From: JAGRKR01 sp041397725
GTDB lineage: Bacteria; Pseudomonadota; Alphaproteobacteria; Rhizobiales; Hyphomicrobiaceae
Assembly: GCA_041397725.1 (NCBI GenBank)
Contig: JAWKVZ010000005.1
Coordinates: forward strand, 248,001 to 312,000
Direction: 5' to 3'
Length of the DNA stretch: 64,000 nt
The notes beneath the pieces were generated by a model. That model was not told where the DNA came from. It made no database searches and worked only from the letters and a program-made list of their open reading frames with translations. Both the position numbers and the translations under genes were made by a program. Position 1 is the first letter of the stretch, and each line of letters begins with the position of its first letter. Positions 61,088 through 64,000 of the stretch are shown here, piece by piece.

Positions 61088-63067
61088 ATGCTCGTGAGAC
61101 GCGGTCTTGCCGCCTTTGGTCTGGCGGTCGTCCTGGCCGGCTTGTCCGGCGACAGCGGCCGGGCGCAGCAGCCCGCGCCCGTGGCGCCTGCACCTGCGGC
61201 GACGCCGGCGGCCCAACAGACGCGCCATCATGCGCTTTCGCTCGTCGGCAAGCCGAAATTCGGCGCGGATTTCAAACACTTCGATTGGGTGCGACCGGAT
61301 GCGCCGAAGGGCGGCTCGTTGCGGCTGGCGACGATCGGCGGCTTCGATTCGCTCAACGAGCACACCATCAAGGGAAGCGCCGCGCCGGGTCTGGGGCTGA
61401 TCTACGACACGCTGCTCGATGCCAGCCCCGACGAGCCATCGACGGAGTACGGGCTCGTCGCCGCCTGGGTCGCGCACCCCGACGACTTCTCCTCGGCGAC
61501 CTTCGGCCTGCGGCCCGAGGCTCGCTTCCACGATGGCAAGCCGATCACGCCCGAGGACGTCGTCTTCTCGCTGGAGGCCCTGAAAAAGGCCAATCCGTTC
61601 TATGCGCTCTACTACAAGAACGTGGTGCGGGTGGAGAAGACCGGGCCGCATCAGGTGACCTTCCACTTCGACGTGAAGGGCAACCGTGAGCTTCCGCTGA
61701 TCGTCGGACAGATCCCCGTCCTGCCCAAGCACTACTGGACCGCGAAGGGCAGCAACGGCGAGCCGCGGGATCTCTCCAAGACCACCTCCGAGCCGCCGCT
61801 CGGATCGGGGCCTTATCGCATCAAGGCGGTCGAGCTCAATCGCTTCATCGTCTACGAGCGCATCGCCGACTACTGGGCGCGTGAGCTGCCCGTCATGCGC
61901 GGGCGCTACAACTTCGGCGAGATCCGCTACACGACCTATCGCGATCAGAATATCGCCTTCGAGGGCTTCAAGGGCGGGCAGATCGACTTGTGGACGGAGT
62001 CGAGCTCCAAGAACTGGGCGACGGGCTACGAATTTGCCGCCGTGAAGGCCGGCCGCGTGCGCCGGCTGGAGATTCCGACCAAGACGGTCGCGCCGATGCA
62101 GGCCTTCATCTTCAACCTGCGCCGCACCAAGTTCCAGGACGCACGGTTGAGGCGCGCCTTCGGTCTCGTGTTCGACTTCGAATGGGCGAACAAGAATCTG
62201 TTCTACGGACAGTACAAGCGCGTCTCGAGCTACTTCGGCAACAGCGAGCTGGCGGCGACCGGCCTGCCGAACGGGCTCGAGCTGAAGATCCTCGAGGAGG
62301 TGCGCAAGCAGGTGCCGCCGGAGGTCTTCACGACGCCGTTCGCCAACCCCGTGAACAGCACGCCGCAGGACCTTCGCAAACACATGCGCGAGGCGCTGGA
62401 CCTATTCAAGCAGGCGGGTTGGACGTTGCGCGCGGAACGGGTCGACGATCCGACCTGCGGGACCTTCTGCAAGCTCATGATCTCCATCGGCCTGCGCAGC
62501 GCGCAGACCACGCAGGTCCTGCGCAACGCCAAGGGGGAGCCGCTCGACGTCGAGCTGCTGCTCGTCTCGCCGCTGATGGAACGCATCGCCCAGCCCTACA
62601 AGGCGAACCTGGAGAAGCTCGGCATTCGCGTGCGTGTGCGCATCGTCGACTCCGCCCAGTACGAGCGGCGCGTGAAGAGCTTCGACTACGACATGATCAT
62701 CACGACCTTTGCCCAGTCGCACTCGCCCGGTAACGAGCAGCGCCAGTTCTGGGGCTCGGCGGCCGCGTCGCGCGAGGGGAGCCGCAACCGGATCGGCATC
62801 CGCGATCCGGCCATCGACAAGCTGATCGACAAGGTGATCTTCGCCAAGTCGCGCGAGGAGCTGGTGGCGGCGACCCGGGCGCTCGATCGCGTGCTCCTGT
62901 GGAACTTCTACGTCGTCCCGCAATGGTACTCGCCGACCGTGCGCGTCGCCTATTGGCAGGGGCTCGGGCATCCGCTGAAGTTTCCGGCCTTGAACCCGAG
63001 TGTCATCGCCACCTGGTGGCAGGATGCGGCGCGGGGCACGGAGCCGGGCAAGGAGGCGCCGAAATGA
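61088..63067 (+). CDS. Extracellular substrate-binding protein, YejA-like (SBP family 5)
   Basis: 659 residues from MLVRRGLAAFGLAVVLAGLSG, with a signal peptide ending near GRAQQ and a short Ala/Pro linker. Family pattern of YejA: ALSLVGKPKFGADFKHFDWV, DAPKGGSLRLATIGGFDSLN, LRPEARFHDGKPITPEDVVF, SGPYRIKAVELNRFIVYERI, GQIDLWTESSSKNW and NEQRQFWGSAAAS. YejABEF imports oligopeptides (microcin C in E. coli). It overlaps the next, paralogous gene as ATGA, so the two are coupled. Confidence 0.92.
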   Translation: MLVRRGLAAFGLAVVLAGLSGDSGRAQQPAPVAPAPAATPAAQQTRHHALSLVGKPKFGADFKHFDWVRPDAPKGGSLRLATIGGFDSLNEHTIKGSAAPGLGLIYDTLLDASPDEPSTEYGLVAAWVAHPDDFSSATFGLRPEARFHDGKPITPEDVVFSLEALKKANPFYALYYKNVVRVEKTGPHQVTFHFDVKGNRELPLIVGQIPVLPKHYWTAKGSNGEPRDLSKTTSEPPLGSGPYRIKAVELNRFIVYERIADYWARELPVMRGRYNFGEIRYTTYRDQNIAFEGFKGGQIDLWTESSSKNWATGYEFAAVKAGRVRRLEIPTKTVAPMQAFIFNLRRTKFQDARLRRAFGLVFDFEWANKNLFYGQYKRVSSYFGNSELAATGLPNGLELKILEEVRKQVPPEVFTTPFANPVNSTPQDLRKHMREALDLFKQAGWTLRAERVDDPTCGTFCKLMISIGLRSAQTTQVLRNAKGEPLDVELLLVSPLMERIAQPYKANLEKLGIRVRVRIVDSAQYERRVKSFDYDMIITTFAQSHSPGNEQRQFWGSAAASREGSRNRIGIRDPAIDKLIDKVIFAKSREELVAATRALDRVLLWNFYVVPQWYSPTVRVAYWQGLGHPLKFPALNPSVIATWWQDAARGTEPGKEAPK

Positions 63068-64000
63068 CCTCACGGGCCTCTTGTCTTCCATGTCACCACC
63101 GCGAGGCTGCCGAGGCGCGCTTGCCGCCGCTGGCGCGGCTCGTGGCGGTGCTCGTGCTGGTCATGGGCCTGGCGCCGGCGGTGATGGCCGCGACGAGCGG
63201 GCCACGCCATGGCCTGTCGGCGTTCGGCGATCTCAAGTACCCCGCCGATTTCAAGCATTTCAGCTACGTCAATCCGGATGCCCCCAAGGGCGGACGCCTG
63301 TCGATGATCGGCACCTCCGGGCTCAACACCTTCGACAGCTTCAACGCCTTCATCCTGAAGGGTGACGCCGCCGAGGGGCTGACGCTGCTGTTCGACAGCC
63401 TGATGGTGCGCGCCGCCGACGAACCGGACGCCATGTACGGTCTCGTCGCCAGGACGGCCGAGGTGGCGGCCGACGGCAAGTCCGTCGTCTTCAAGCTGCG
63501 GCCCGAGGCGCGCTTCTCCGATGGCACGCCCGTGACCGCGGAGGATGTCGCCTTCACCTTCGCCACGCTCAAGGAGAAGGGGCATCCAGGCTTCCGCTTG
63601 GTGCTGGCTGACGTCGTCGCCGCCGATGTCTTGGATGCCCACACGGTGCGCTATCGCTTCCAAGGCACACTCACGCGAGACCTGCCGCTGACGGTCGCCG
63701 GCCTGCCGATCTTCTCCAAGGCCTACTACACGAAGATCGACTTCGCCCAGACCAGCCTCGTGCCGCCGCTCGGTTCCGGCCCCTACACCATCGCCAGCCA
63801 CGGCCAGGGCGCCTTCATCCAGTACAAGCGCCGCACCGACTACTGGGCGCGGGACCTGCCGGTCAATCGCGGGCGCTTCAACTTCGACGAGATCCGCTAC
63901 GAGTACTATCGCGATCGCACTGCCGAGCTGCAGGCGCTCAAGGCCGGCACCTACGACCTGCGCGAGGAATTCACCTCGCGCGATTGGGCGCTCGCCTATG
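63064..64000 (+). CDS. Second YejA-like substrate-binding protein, truncated by window end
   Basis: The frame starts at ATG 63064, overlapping the previous TGA, and is open to the end of the window (312 codons visible). Signal segment: RLVAVLVLVMGLAPAVMAATSG. It is clearly paralogous to the upstream protein: GLSAFGDLKYPADFKHFSYV, DAPKGGRLSMIGTSGLNTFD, LRPEARFSDGTPVTAEDVAF and SGPYTIASHGQGAFIQYKRR match position for position. Permease genes yejB/yejE and the ATPase yejF would be expected just outside the window. Confidence 0.92.
   Translation, partial: MTSRASCLPCHHREAAEARLPPLARLVAVLVLVMGLAPAVMAATSGPRHGLSAFGDLKYPADFKHFSYVNPDAPKGGRLSMIGTSGLNTFDSFNAFILKGDAAEGLTLLFDSLMVRAADEPDAMYGLVARTAEVAADGKSVVFKLRPEARFSDGTPVTAEDVAFTFATLKEKGHPGFRLVLADVVAADVLDAHTVRYRFQGTLTRDLPLTVAGLPIFSKAYYTKIDFAQTSLVPPLGSGPYTIASHGQGAFIQYKRRTDYWARDLPVNRGRFNFDEIRYEYYRDRTAELQALKAGTYDLREEFTSRDWALAY

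Noticed and set aside
60885..61097. A 70-codon plus-strand frame between cycM and the YejA-like gene
   Set aside because: Starts inside the terminator, no SD, ends inside the next gene's signal peptide.

Overview
This is a high-G+C window of about 64 kb in which nearly every base is coding. Gene content and local gene orders point to an alphaproteobacterium, most likely in the Hyphomicrobiales (Rhizobiales). The markers are a CcrM-type GANTC methyltransferase, thrC followed by an M16 peptidase, ispB divergent from a DUF2007 / TrmN6-like methyltransferase / SppA-like peptidase series, ispE next to a TPR lipoprotein-like gene and ETF-ubiquinone oxidoreductase, and kdsB-pheA divergent from a membrane-anchored cytochrome c followed by YejA-like binding proteins. 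No tRNA, rRNA, CRISPR array, insertion sequence or phage gene was seen.

Layout. 1-3.1 kb: the end of a D-aminoacylase-type amidohydrolase, a tiny secreted peptide, a hydroxypyruvate isomerase/FAA-hydrolase pair and an orphan secreted protein. 3.1-9.2 kb (minus): a complete glycerol-3-phosphate importer, ugpBAEC, behind a PhoD phosphodiesterase/alkaline phosphatase, i.e. organophosphate scavenging. 9.3-14 kb: an S41 peptidase coupled to a LysR regulator, divergent from a soluble AAA+/M41 protease that resembles FtsH without its membrane part. 14.3-23.3 kb (plus): one operon with two permeases, two ATPases, two paralogous amidases and a binding protein, closed by a strong terminator; it looks like import plus hydrolysis of an amide compound.

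23.4-25.1 kb (minus): a glycine/proline-reductase GrdB-like gene whose frame is crossed by one UGA exactly in a U-x-x-C motif, with a hairpin just downstream. It is read here as one selenoprotein, with an unrecognised 155-residue gene upstream. 25.3-36.9 kb (plus, mostly): FAD-linked D-lactate dehydrogenase-type oxidase, thrC, M16 peptidase, GNAT acetyltransferase, a 1361-residue 7TM-PAS-GGDEF-EAL protein with a very long proline-rich tail, YqgE, a DsbD-N-like secreted protein and a peroxiredoxin.

37-51.4 kb is mainly housekeeping: SppA-like peptidase, TrmN6-like methyltransferase, DUF2007, ispB, a beta-keto acid cleavage enzyme, ispE, a TPR protein, threonine dehydratase, ETF-QO, family-4 uracil-DNA glycosylase, nitroreductase, GyrI-like protein and MoaB. 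51.5-57.5 kb: two glycosyltransferases of the TIGR04282/TIGR04283 types around a Tat-exported metallo-hydrolase, then a PA0069-type radical SAM protein preceded by a perfect alphaproteobacterial SOS box (GTTC-N7-GTTC), RNase HII and CcrM with GANTC sites in its leader. 57.5-64 kb: SDR, prephenate dehydratase, KdsB, cytochrome c and two tandem YejA-like binding proteins, the second running off the window.

The strongest leads for new biology are the UGA-containing GrdB-like gene with its neighbour, the soluble AAA+/M41 protease, and the SOS box in front of the radical SAM gene. All family assignments were made by reading the translated sequence; no database search was run.
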